Shown in pieces: positions 10,901 through 19,231 of a stretch of DNA of 64,000 nt. Positions within the stretch are counted from its first letter, which is position 1; each line of letters begins with the position of its first letter. The DNA is from Euglena gracilis (lineage: Eukaryota > Euglenida > Euglenophyceae > Euglenales): NCBI GenBank assembly GCA_039621445.1, contig CP154955.1, forward strand, positions 14,137,307 through 14,201,306, in the 5' to 3' direction. A program made the translations under genes and the position numbers. The notes below the pieces were generated by a model. The model worked only from the letters and a program-made list of their open reading frames with translations, had not been told where the DNA came from and searched no databases.

Positions 10901-11625
10901 GCGGTGGTGAGGATGGTGGAGTCGGCCACGTGCACTGCTTGGCCGGCACCGCGTGATGACCATACCTGCACCTTGGTCACCTGGACCCCCAGCAGGGAGC
11001 ACCATTGCAGGTACGCGGCGATGAGTCGTTCGATGGCGTCCTGGGAGCCACCGAGCAGCACGATGTCGTCGGCAAAGCTCACCGAGGCGATGTGCGTGTC
11101 CTCCACGTCCACACCCAGACGGGCGGATGCAGCCCAGCGGTGGAATGGCTCGAAGAGGATGTTGAGGAGGTCAGGGCTCGCCGGGCAGCCCTGGGCCAGC
11201 CCGTTCGCCGCTGTCCAGGACTCTCCCATCACGGCGCCGTATCGGAACTGCCGCTGCACGTCCCGGTAGAACGCCTGGAAGCAGGCCACGATCTTTTTGT
11301 CCACACCCACCGCAAGGAGGGAGCGGAACACGGCCCACCAGGGCAGCGAGTCGAAGCACTTGGCGATGTCGAAAGACGCCAGCCACAGGTCCGAGCGACG
11401 GCGGCGCTGCACATGCAACATGTCGGCGACCACTTGCGCTGCATGCAGGGTACCGCGGCCTGAGCGGAAGCCGAAGGCGGAATCGGAGAGGAAGCCGGTC
11501 TGCAGCACGTGGCCCCACGATGTCACCACACCCTTGGCCCACAAGCGGTAGAGGACCTCGAGTACTGTGATGGGCCGCTGGTCTTGGGGACGTGCACCAC
11601 CCGCTGCTTTGGGCACCATGGTCAC
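7927..11625 (-). CDS. LINE ORF2b: reverse transcriptase, RNase H and zinc knuckle
   Basis: 1232 codons from the first Met after an in-frame TAG. RT motifs run from DQRPITVLEVLYRLWAKG (about residue 16) through GFRSGRGTLHAAQ and ASFDIAKCFDSLPW to the catalytic SFADDIVLLGG (FADD about 184-187). RNase H follows with FTDGS (about 448), CELLALELAL, LTDSLSAL and GNDTVDALAK, giving a full D-E-D-D set. A CLCCGDPFEDESHVLAGC knuckle lies near residues 700-718. The remaining ~500 residues are Pro/Arg-rich and unassigned. It would copy LINE RNA at the nicked target. It is in frame with the endonuclease ORF upstream, so the two were probably one protein. Confidence 0.9.
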   Translation of the reverse strand: MTMVPKAAGGARPQDQRPITVLEVLYRLWAKGVVTSWGHVLQTGFLSDSAFGFRSGRGTLHAAQVVADMLHVQRRRRSDLWLASFDIAKCFDSLPWWAVFRSLLAVGVDKKIVACFQAFYRDVQRQFRYGAVMGESWTAANGLAQGCPASPDLLNILFEPFHRWAASARLGVDVEDTHIASVSFADDIVLLGGSQDAIERLIAAYLQWCSLLGVQVTKVQVWSSRGAGQAVHVADSTILTTASFRFVGVELGLPGTQADTAHWEPRLEKALQAAQRLRGIPLPAALKSILWRTTVLPKALYGCEVRHVRGNLLLPLVAAGKAAITSRPPLSLNAWAAPEIALGWPLGETAPLHPMLYVRLLQLRWLQLLANTTGVAGVVHRLVACRGSTWAEPSLALRLALSSVRWKIIRNSECARASRWPRLLDEPTCSGTVVLTPQDDPLLPRAVFTDGSVAASGGGAAVWQPDTEESLLLHVPTPRSSTHCELLALELALELQPELVLTDSLSALHLLHGWATMSDARRLRCPDRAEVRAVLLAMQACICPPTLEKVLAHDDRGVRLGLPKAIGNDTVDALAKRAAAGASSSSVRPPPLRPLLTIHGDPVVLLAADGCPVLDVARTLQTAWWGRCRQSSSTRQPRPRLDIVYPAGVLFDWVASTGVFRRPLVHRDSFAHRAPPAVVKWIARIRCGCLATRDRLARHKIGNVISPACLCCGDPFEDESHVLAGCTATGSAEYLSLLREAWAAASHQSRVEGPLPPVTWLEDHRFPLLAALIPMSSVVHLHLPESVASRFKAALHLALAERVAEIMRRRGELAATCPVHPAGPATDPAADCPPSDTGPSEPSSSSGLRRPCPLPPERRLSVPELRQIETLRRQAPASPPAANAASLLDPPAPPCGELRRRWLRDRLLRLLREETEVCPVAHGSLTETLLAFFEEQTGQPYTQTPGAALSSRLTGFGKVLGNLLQSGELDPPLQRRIAHRGSWMYNRAPKKRLDSAAWRRQRERVEAAHPSQLAVTSVETADAGLAAWLRGHRHLRPVPVESGEASMALMLLWEVDHGRPFPSTAGGSESNLVLGFTRRLQHQVARDDELAGWLTCRSFSVPLAPGLPTSHCTRWSVQILRPAEEEPREWYDLFVQRWKGYLESLQEALPGSGSRRPRPVEEVAPAKRRRTAPPTRPPVAKPPPAARAASAQSAGLEDSTPRQPRQSTMDCWLQPQRRQPAAHGRAAAGPPT

Positions 11626-11637
11626 GTAGGCGCGGAG

Positions 11638-13437
11638 CTAGCATTGTGGCCAGCGGCCCTCCGTCTCCACTAGGTTGAGCAGCCGCGCCACAGCCTCAGG
11701 CCAGGGGGAGGGCAGCGACCGCCAGACGCCGATGGGGATGCCCGTCATGCCAGGGGAAGCTCCTTCGCGCATTGCCCGTAAAGCTGCCTGCACGCGCGCA
11801 GCCGTCCACGGCACGGAGGGCCATGTGGCGGTGGGGATGTGGCTGCCGAAGGGGGATGCGATGAATGCCTGCCACTGCGCCTCCTCATCCACGGCTGCAT
11901 GTTGACGCAGCACGCCATCCACCCAGAACTTCCGGACAGCGCTGTCCACTGCAGCCGGAGTCAGGCACTGCTGCCCCGCCTCGTCGAGGACGGGGCGAGA
12001 GCCCCAGGGAACCCCGACCGAGCGCAGCCAACGCTGGATGACGCCGAGGTCCTCCTTCCACAGCCGTGGAAGGGCTGCGTGGAAGCGCTTGCAGCGTTCT
12101 GCGCGCTGGTGGCGCAGGAGGCCGTCGAGTTCTAGGCGCTTGGTGGAGGCCTCCTTGCGTGCGGCAGCAGCCAGGGTGGCGGCGGACACGGAGGTGGGCA
12201 GCCCAGCCCCGCGGCGTGCTAGACGGTCCAGCAGCTCGGTCAGAGGACGCGGCCAGGGTCCAGGCGGTGAAGTCATCAAAGGCCCACAGAGGCTGCCCAC
12301 GCGCTGGAGGTCCACCACCAGGCTCCGCAGTCGGCGGATGGAGTTCGAGTCGTAGGCCAGCCGCCGAGCCTTGGGACGGGTAGACCAGCCCCCTGCGAGG
12401 GAGACGAGGCAGTCGAGGGCGGAGCGCAGCGCCAAGGCCAGGGTGTCGAGGGTCTCCGCGGGGGTTGGCTGCAGGGTTCGGACCTCCGGCGAGAGCAGCC
12501 AGCGCTCGATGAGAGTGGACCACTCCGATGAGCAGGCTAGGGTGGACGACCGCTCGAAGAGGAGGAGGGGTGGGTGAGGTCGTGGGGGCTGCCAGTCGAT
12601 ACGGCCTGCGTCCAAGGCGAGGGTCACGAGGACAGGGCAGTGTCCGTCATCACTGATCTCCTCCTGCACGGCGGCACGGCGGACCAGGCGCATGGCTGAG
12701 GCGTTGGCGAGCACCAGGTCGATGCGGGATGCCATGGACTTGCCGTCCGGGCCGACGTGACGGTACGTCCACGGCAGTGGCGATGGCAGCATGGCCCGGT
12801 GGACGTCGATCCACGGGCTCCCTGGGCCTAGCAGCGAGGTGAGCAGCGCGCAGGGCGGCCGACGTGCTCCGGACTGGCTCATGTAGTCCTCGGCTGGATT
12901 GACCGCTCCGTTGAAGTCGCCCACGAGGAGAGTGGGAACTTGCATATCCAGCGTATGCGCCAGCTCCAGCATCGCCACGTCGAATGGGCGCCGCTCCGGC
13001 TGGGTTGGCAGCGGGGCGTAGATGGAGAGGATGAGGACACCGCATGGCAGGCCAGGGCGAGGCGCCAGCATGATCCCGTGCAGGCGGCGCATTGCATGCA
13101 GCCGGCGCCAAGCGGGACAGGATGGCAGCATCGGGGAGACGGCGATCCCGATACGACAGACGAAGCCCACGCCGCAGGACTTGCCGTGGTCGGAGTTGGC
13201 CACAGCCTGAGATGGACGGCCATGATGGAGATGAAGGCCTGCGCGCAGCGCGGTGGTGTGGGCCATGTCCAGGCGGACCTTGGCGAGGTGAGTCTCCTGG
13301 ACAGCCAGCACATCCGCTTGGACAGACGACGTCACCAGGGATGCCTTGGCGGCGGACCAGTGCGTCATATTCCAGCTGCCGAGCTGCAGCAGATCCTCCT
13401 TGGGGGCCACGCCCCCAAGCGCCGCTTCACGAGGCAT
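11638..13437 (-). CDS. LINE ORF2a: APE-type endonuclease
   Basis: 599 codons. The endonuclease/exonuclease/phosphatase fold is recognisable from LQLGSWNMTHW near the start, VQETHL (metal-binding Glu about residue 60), LLVGDFNGAVNPAEDY, SRIDLVLAN and the terminal SDDGHCPVLVTL (catalytic Asp-His). This enzyme nicks the target for reverse transcription. The second half is an alpha-helical linker leading to the RT. The frame ends at a TAG at 11638-11640 and resumes immediately in the same frame into the RT, so the TAG is best read as a single nonsense change or readthrough site. It starts 58 bases after ORF1 in a different frame. Confidence 0.88.
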   Translation of the reverse strand: MPREAALGGVAPKEDLLQLGSWNMTHWSAAKASLVTSSVQADVLAVQETHLAKVRLDMAHTTALRAGLHLHHGRPSQAVANSDHGKSCGVGFVCRIGIAVSPMLPSCPAWRRLHAMRRLHGIMLAPRPGLPCGVLILSIYAPLPTQPERRPFDVAMLELAHTLDMQVPTLLVGDFNGAVNPAEDYMSQSGARRPPCALLTSLLGPGSPWIDVHRAMLPSPLPWTYRHVGPDGKSMASRIDLVLANASAMRLVRRAAVQEEISDDGHCPVLVTLALDAGRIDWQPPRPHPPLLLFERSSTLACSSEWSTLIERWLLSPEVRTLQPTPAETLDTLALALRSALDCLVSLAGGWSTRPKARRLAYDSNSIRRLRSLVVDLQRVGSLCGPLMTSPPGPWPRPLTELLDRLARRGAGLPTSVSAATLAAAARKEASTKRLELDGLLRHQRAERCKRFHAALPRLWKEDLGVIQRWLRSVGVPWGSRPVLDEAGQQCLTPAAVDSAVRKFWVDGVLRQHAAVDEEAQWQAFIASPFGSHIPTATWPSVPWTAARVQAALRAMREGASPGMTGIPIGVWRSLPSPWPEAVARLLNLVETEGRWPQC

Positions 13438-13495
13438 GGGGCACCGCCCCCTCCGAGACGGAGCGCTGCATCTTCTTCACAGGCAGTTTCTCCGG

Positions 13496-15652
13496 CTAGG
13501 CAGCCACACCCCGCAATCGGCCTGGGGCTGCCCCTTCCCCCACCTCCTCCAGTGTGACTCCATCCACATCCATCACGGCAGCAGTGGGCGGCGCAGGTGG
13601 CGTGGAAGGAATTGGGGTCTGACACGGCGCACTCCCGGCTGCACCCGTCGGCGTTCCGAGCTGCCGGCGCAGCTGTCGGTTCTCCTCCATGACCTCCTGC
13701 AACTGCCGCATGAGCGTCGCGAGCTGCTTGCGGAGGTCCTGCATCTCCACATGGACGAGGTCATCCTGAGAGGACGATTGGGGCTGGGGCCGCTGAGGTG
13801 CCGAGGCTGAGGCTGGACTGACCTTCTTCTGGCCCCGCTGCGAGCGACGAGGTTCACGTACAGCCTGTCCCGCTGCCGGGGGAGCTGCCGGGGTAGGAGA
13901 CGTCGTGGCAGGGGGTTTAGCTGCCGCCGGGGGGGACTGCCGCGCGCCACCCCACGTGGACGTGGCTGCCAGAGCAGGTCCTGGTCGGGGTACGCTGCTG
14001 GGCGGTGTGGCCTTGCGGGCGGGGGTGGGCCGCGGAGGGGGGGAGGCTGGCGTGAGGCGGGCACTGCTCCTTGAGCTCCAGCTGCCGTCGTCGAGGGAGG
14101 TCCGGGTTGGCGTCCCCAGCGCCTGGAAGTACGCCACGCGCCGGAAGGGCCCAGCGCTCCCGAGGCGGATGTCGTCCCGGAGCGGTGCCAGCCCCAGCTT
14201 GGCGATGAGCTCCTTCAGCTGGAACACCTCGGCGTCCTCCAGTGGTCCCAGCCGCCACCAGGTGGCTCCTACCACTGCTTGGTGCAACGTCACCCGGGTG
14301 TCGTTCAAGGCGAAGAGGACAGCCGCCTCGAAGCGTTGGCGGTCAGCATCTCCCGTAATCTGGATGGCGACATCCTTCTCCCCAGGGAGCAAGCCGGCGA
14401 ACCCCGGCAGCTCATGCAGTGCCTCCCACAGCCGAGCGGTGTCGTCCCTCCGCCCCCGCAGCCACACCAGGTTGAACTGGTGGCGCTCAAACTCCGGGCT
14501 GGTGTCCTTCGTGAAGAATGGCCTCACAAAGACACCGCCACAGCCACTTCCCCGCAGCCAGCGGGCGGCCTCGATGCGCGGCACGCCGAGGATGGCGAGC
14601 ATGCCGCCGTGCGTCGCCTGCTCCCGCTGGAGACGGTGCGCAGGTCCGAAAGCGACTCCCACCGCTCCCGCGAGCTTCTGCAGAGCCCGCCGGGTTTCTC
14701 GCTCCGCATGGCGCTGTCGCGTTGCAGGTGGCAGCTCATACTCCACCCTGAGGAGCTCCAGCTCCGAGCGCTCCGGGTCAGGAAGCACGCCGCGTATCCA
14801 AGTGCCGGCTAGTGGTCGTCGTTCGCCGACCCGCCGCTGAACGTGAAGGGCGACGTGCACCTTGTTGCGGGGCAGGAAACACTCCTCCCACACCCGCGGT
14901 GGCAGCTCTCTGACGTCTGCAGGGACGCGCAGAACTCGTGCACGTTCTCCAATGGCCAGGGCGTGGACCTCCAAGCGCTCGTCATCGTAGAGTGTCGCGG
15001 CCTGCGGGAGCAGTCGCCGTACAGCAGCCTCATCAAGCACCGGCGGGCATCGGCCGCGGTCCACCACACAACAGACGGAGAACACACTCCGCGCGTCCTC
15101 CAGGTCCACTTGCAGCCGCAAGCGTTCAACCCACTTCTCCACATGCGGCCGCGGCAAGATGACCAGGTGGCAGGGTCCACCAGCACCCCAAGCACGCGGC
15201 TCCTTGCCCTGCAGGGCGACGCCGTCCGTGATGTCCGTGGCGCTTGCAAAGTCGCCACCGACTATCAGCAGCCTGGTCGGGTCCTCCGGTCGACGTAGGT
15301 CAGGTGCGAGGCCGCGTAGCCACTCGGGGGCCAAGCGGTTGTCGTAGACCCGGAGCGCCGCATCGGCGGGGACGTGGGCTGGCAGCTGCCAGCCGTCGGC
15401 CCGCAGCGCCGCAGCAAGTTGCAGTTCTTGTAGCTGGCGCGGCCCCAGCTGCGCCGGTCGAATTGACGGTCGAGTCCGTGGTCCTCCAGGGGGCGCATCT
15501 CGTGCCCGCCCGGGGTTGCCGTTGAGGGCGTGTATAAGGCGGTTGCGCGCCTTGGGACTGCACGCCCAGCAGGTCGGTGGAGAGGTCAGCATGGGGGCGG
15601 CCATCTTGGTCACCCCACGGAGCGGGTCGGTGGTACTGGTACGTCGGGTCAA
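13496..15652 (-). CDS. LINE ORF1: putative RNA-binding protein with C-terminal coiled coil
   Basis: 718 codons, the 5'-most ORF of the LINE. The N-terminal ~490 residues are a mix of helices and strands with no family I can name. A long Pro/Ala/Ser/Arg-rich segment (about residues 500-620) follows, then a heptad-like region (LRKQLATLMRQLQEVMEENR) suited to oligomerisation. Position, size and coiled coil fit the nucleic-acid chaperone ORF1 of other LINEs. No CCHC knuckle is seen in this ORF. An alternative start is the Met at about 15604. Confidence 0.7.
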   Translation of the reverse strand: MTRRTSTTDPLRGVTKMAAPMLTSPPTCWACSPKARNRLIHALNGNPGRARDAPPGGPRTRPSIRPAQLGPRQLQELQLAAALRADGWQLPAHVPADAALRVYDNRLAPEWLRGLAPDLRRPEDPTRLLIVGGDFASATDITDGVALQGKEPRAWGAGGPCHLVILPRPHVEKWVERLRLQVDLEDARSVFSVCCVVDRGRCPPVLDEAAVRRLLPQAATLYDDERLEVHALAIGERARVLRVPADVRELPPRVWEECFLPRNKVHVALHVQRRVGERRPLAGTWIRGVLPDPERSELELLRVEYELPPATRQRHAERETRRALQKLAGAVGVAFGPAHRLQREQATHGGMLAILGVPRIEAARWLRGSGCGGVFVRPFFTKDTSPEFERHQFNLVWLRGRRDDTARLWEALHELPGFAGLLPGEKDVAIQITGDADRQRFEAAVLFALNDTRVTLHQAVVGATWWRLGPLEDAEVFQLKELIAKLGLAPLRDDIRLGSAGPFRRVAYFQALGTPTRTSLDDGSWSSRSSARLTPASPPPRPTPARKATPPSSVPRPGPALAATSTWGGARQSPPAAAKPPATTSPTPAAPPAAGQAVREPRRSQRGQKKVSPASASAPQRPQPQSSSQDDLVHVEMQDLRKQLATLMRQLQEVMEENRQLRRQLGTPTGAAGSAPCQTPIPSTPPAPPTAAVMDVDGVTLEEVGEGAAPGRLRGVAA

Positions 15653-15700
15653 TGAAGGAGGGGCTCCAATCGAGACGAGCAGCAGAACGCTGCTTCCACA

Positions 15701-15719
15701 CGAAGACAGGTCGGGGGGG
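15701..15719. repeat. Target-site duplication of the LINE, right copy
   Basis: Same CGAAGACAGGTC plus G-run string as at 7807-7825. It marks the 5' border of the LINE on the minus strand. Confidence 0.85.
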
Positions 15720-17382
15720 GTCAGGCTGGGCAGACTTTTAAAAACTCTTTTCCCCCTGACCTGGGCTGGCCGAGGGCCAAAGGCAGGTCAGGGGGGGGGG
15801 TAGGCTGGGCAGACTTTTTTATGCTCTTTTCCCCCTGACCTGGGCTGGTTGATGGCAGGTCGGGGGGGGGGGGGCAGGCTGAGCAGCAGAGAATACAGGG
15901 GCAGCATTTTTGTCTCTCCCAGCCGAAATATGGCTGAAAGAATGCCAATTTCTGGACTGGGGGGGGGGGGCAGAATCTTTATCTCTCCCAGCCGAAATAT
16001 GGCTGAAGGAATGCCAATTTCTGGACTGGGGGGGTGGGGCGCAGCATTTTTATCTCTCCCAGCAGAAATCAGGCCGAAAGGAAGCCAATTTCTGGGCTGG
16101 GGGGGGGGGGGCAGCTCTTTTTGTCTCTCTTCCTCCCCGAACCTGGGTCAGATGATGGCAGGCCGGGGGGGGGGGGGTGGCAGCAATAATACCCAAAACC
16201 ACAGATTCGGGATGTGGCCGGTCCATTTTTACCTCCTCCAGGTTTACGGTTGTACCGAACCGAAAACCCTGGGGGGGGGGGGCAGGAATTTAAATGGCCA
16301 GGATGAGAATGACTGTGGCTGGCAGTGACAGTCTATTTTCTCCGTTTATTTTCCCAATTTTGTCAGTTTTTTAAGGTGGTTTGTTTGTGCAGAATTTTCA
16401 GATTCTTCACATCAAAATTAATTAATGCAGATTTTCCCCCAAAGGTTTTTTCTCCTGTTTTCAGACAGGGAACAAAGCCAGGAATTTGGGAGGAAATTTC
16501 GAAGGATTTTCCACAGTCGGTGGGCATAAAAAATATCCCTCCTCTCAACCGTTTCGGGCTGGGTCAGCCCTCAACGATGGGGGGGGGGGGGCTGTTCGAA
16601 GAAATATTTTCCCAGAAGATTTCAGCCCAAAACATAAACACCCCAGCCAGTTCGGTGACAACAGCCCAGAACTTGGGGGGGGGGGGGCAGCCCCGCACAG
16701 AAAACAGAAAGGAGTTACATTCCCCAACCTGATTTTTGGCTGTTTAGAGCCGAAATCGGGGGGGGGGGTCAGAATGATTTAATTGCCCCCCTGATTTAGG
16801 CTCGTTCGGAGCCGAAGTTCGGGGGGAGGGGGCAAAATACAGACTTTTAAAAGTGCGTTGTCCCCTCTGCAGGGTCTTCCCATTCTACCTATATTCTGCT
16901 TCCACTTCCATCTCCCATATTCTCACCAAATCCTTACAAAACAACAATTGTCACTGTCAAGTGTGCAATCAATTTGCTTGGAATTGTGCTGTTCAAGCGG
17001 AACAAGTGGTGTGGCTTGACGCGCACAAGCATGCACACAGCGGGGAATCAGGGAGGGGGAAAGCAAGTAGGGAGTCCACGGGCCGAGGTTGGGGAAATTC
17101 CAGGCTTAACCCCGTTCCTAGTAACAGCCCAAAACACTCCGGGGGGTGGACCTGAGCCCACCCACCCCCTTCATTCGATGTGTCCGGTTCCCCTCGAGGG
17201 GGCCGGGCAGGTGGGGCGTGTGCCGAGACCACGGGAACTGGAGCCCTCCGGGTTGCGGGGGGGGACAGTCCCCGGGGGGGATCGGGGGAAAACCTGCCGA
17301 CGCACCCAGGAGTGGCTGACGGCCACGGAACTTTTGAAAATCAATCCTACGCCGGGGACCCCGAGGACGGGTTCCGCGGACA
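15701..17382 (+). repeat. 5' LTR of the Ty3-like element, right part
   Basis: Matches 29645-31636. It contains tandem ~75-110 base units, each a run of 8-14 G followed by CAG and a short segment such as CTCTCCCAGCCGAAATATGG, then CTGGACT or CTGGGCT before the next G run. Compared with the 3' LTR it lacks ~300 bases present at about 29840-30150. The homology ends at CCGCGGACA (17382). Confidence 0.85.
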
Positions 17383-19231
17383 TGGTCGCAGAGGTTTGTC
17401 AACTGATCATGTTGTTAGTCATGATCAGTTTGAAAATGCAGCGACTTTTCAACATTATCAGAAATTTTCCTCCCAGTTTCAGATTGGTGGAAATACTTCT
17501 CACACCATTTCAGATTTGGCACATTCTTTGAATGAAAACCTGGGTGCACTTGTGTTAATTTCCCAGCCGACTGCTGAGGAATTTACTTTCGGCAGGACAT
17601 CACGATTTTTCAGGAATTCTGGCCCAGATTTTTCTGGGGATGGGGATAGTCAATTTTCTGATTTGGTATCTCCCAGTGGCCCCAGAAATCTAGAGTTTAC
17701 AAACCAGCCCACCGATATTCAGCAAATTGAGTGGAACCCGGTTACAAATTCAGATTCAACACCAGCATTTTTGCAGATTGCTGGAAGCCCTGATTTTTCA
17801 CCAATGTGTTTTCCTGGAACAGCGATTGTAAATTTAGACGGGGATCAGACCTTCAGTGGGGTAGCAGCACCCACTGGAGGGCTGGGTTTTGTGGACTCCC
17901 GCATGCCCTTTCAGCCAAATGAAAATCTTCCTTTACTCCCTGTCCCTCTGCCCTATCCTCTACATGGTCCCTGTTCAGCGGGTGCAACCATAGGGGAGTT
18001 CCAGGGGGGTTCCCAAGGGAATGAGCTAACGGATAAGGATATGCAAGACCTGATCCAAGCCCAAGTTCCCTTGGATGTGTTTTTAACAGAGGAGGGTGAG
18101 AGATATCCACGGGAGGTGGTAAAGGCACGGGTGCAAGAGTGGCAGAAGGGTTTACACCCAGAGGGGGAGCCGTTGGAAGACCCGATGGAGGGCTCCCCCA
18201 CCAACCCCCTAATTCGAGGGAGGGGCACACCCCCATCTGATGAATCAGTGATGGAGGTGAAAAGACCCCACCAAGATCTGGGGGTGGGTGATACTCAGAA
18301 GGTTGGGCAAACTGACATTTTTCTGAACAATGATTCTAGCCAGCCAGCCCAGCCCCAAATGGATTGTTGGGAGGAGGGCCCGGCTCCCCCATACCCATTT
18401 TGGGAGGAAGAAAATGAACGGTGGGAGTTGTGGGCCCAGGGGCTGTCAACTCAGCTTAATCAGATGAATGCCAGAGTTTCGAGAATGGAGGAGCAAGTGG
18501 TTCTGCGTGATGCACAGCCACTCGCTGCCCATACTGAAAAGTCTTTGGATGAGACGAGGGCACAAGTAGTGGAACACCTGGTTTCGGAGGGCATCCAATT
18601 AACAAACGCATTGGACCAAAAGGCCGAGCAGATTTTGCTCCAATGCAGAAATAAGGTCGATCAACATATGCTGGAATTTTCTGCACAGCAGCAGGACCAT
18701 ATTTCCAACTTTGTTCAGCGGGCCGTGGCTGAAATCCAAATAAAAATGACCTGTGTCAGGTCAGAAAATAACTTGGTGCAACAGTTTGAAAGGAATTATC
18801 AAAAGGAGAGACAGAAAAATGAGAATTTGGAGAGAGGACTGCAAGAAATCCAACAAGAGGTGAAAAGCTTTCAGCAGGAGCAAAAAAAGGAAATCAGATT
18901 GCTCCATGAAAAGCAGAATCAACAAATCCTGACACTGGGTCAGCAATATACGGTGCTTACCCAGAGACAGGATGCGTTGATACAACAAATTCATGGCAGG
19001 GTCCTGCATAATGAAGCTGTGCAGTCACAGGTCCAGCATAGTTTGATGCAAAGTATTGCTGGGGGGCAACAATCGTCAGAAAAGGGGATCCATGATTTGG
19101 AGCGTGCTATGCGGGGTTTTTCTCTGGGACTCCAATCATGCTCATCCCAAACACAAAATCTGCAGGGGGCAGTTCAAAATGTTGAGAGAGGGGTTCAGTC
19201 TGCTTTGGGGCAAGTGGCCAACCAGTTTTAA
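17180..19231 (+). CDS. gag: Ty3-like Gag, N-terminal coiled-coil protein
   Basis: A 683-codon frame opening inside the LTR; the true start is not obvious. Residues ~70-430 are Ser/Pro/Phe-rich and acidic. Residues ~430-680 are a long Gln-rich coiled coil, with segments such as QQDHISNFVQRAVAEIQIKM and LLHEKQNQQILTLGQQYTVL. It ends with a TAA at 19229-19231. The capsid-like and zinc-knuckle parts follow in other frames downstream, so Gag appears split by frameshift or stop. It would assemble the particle for reverse transcription. Confidence 0.65.
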   Translation: MSGSPRGGRAGGACAETTGTGALRVAGGDSPRGGSGENLPTHPGVADGHGTFENQSYAGDPEDGFRGHGRRGLSTDHVVSHDQFENAATFQHYQKFSSQFQIGGNTSHTISDLAHSLNENLGALVLISQPTAEEFTFGRTSRFFRNSGPDFSGDGDSQFSDLVSPSGPRNLEFTNQPTDIQQIEWNPVTNSDSTPAFLQIAGSPDFSPMCFPGTAIVNLDGDQTFSGVAAPTGGLGFVDSRMPFQPNENLPLLPVPLPYPLHGPCSAGATIGEFQGGSQGNELTDKDMQDLIQAQVPLDVFLTEEGERYPREVVKARVQEWQKGLHPEGEPLEDPMEGSPTNPLIRGRGTPPSDESVMEVKRPHQDLGVGDTQKVGQTDIFLNNDSSQPAQPQMDCWEEGPAPPYPFWEEENERWELWAQGLSTQLNQMNARVSRMEEQVVLRDAQPLAAHTEKSLDETRAQVVEHLVSEGIQLTNALDQKAEQILLQCRNKVDQHMLEFSAQQQDHISNFVQRAVAEIQIKMTCVRSENNLVQQFERNYQKERQKNENLERGLQEIQQEVKSFQQEQKKEIRLLHEKQNQQILTLGQQYTVLTQRQDALIQQIHGRVLHNEAVQSQVQHSLMQSIAGGQQSSEKGIHDLERAMRGFSLGLQSCSSQTQNLQGAVQNVERGVQSALGQVANQF

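Larger units (their letters stand above)
7826..15700 (-). mobile_element. Near full-length LINE (APE-RT-RNase H type)
   Basis: A GC-rich block on the minus strand bounded by a ~19 bp target duplication. It encodes, 5' to 3', ORF1 (13496-15652) and then an endonuclease ORF (11638-13437) and an RT/RNase H ORF (7927-11625) that share one frame and are split by a single TAG. Length (~7.9 kb), domain order and a C-terminal cysteine/histidine knuckle are typical of long non-LTR elements. The block inserted into the Ty3 LTR, as its 3' LTR counterpart lacks it. Coding is nearly intact, so insertion is recent. Confidence 0.9.
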
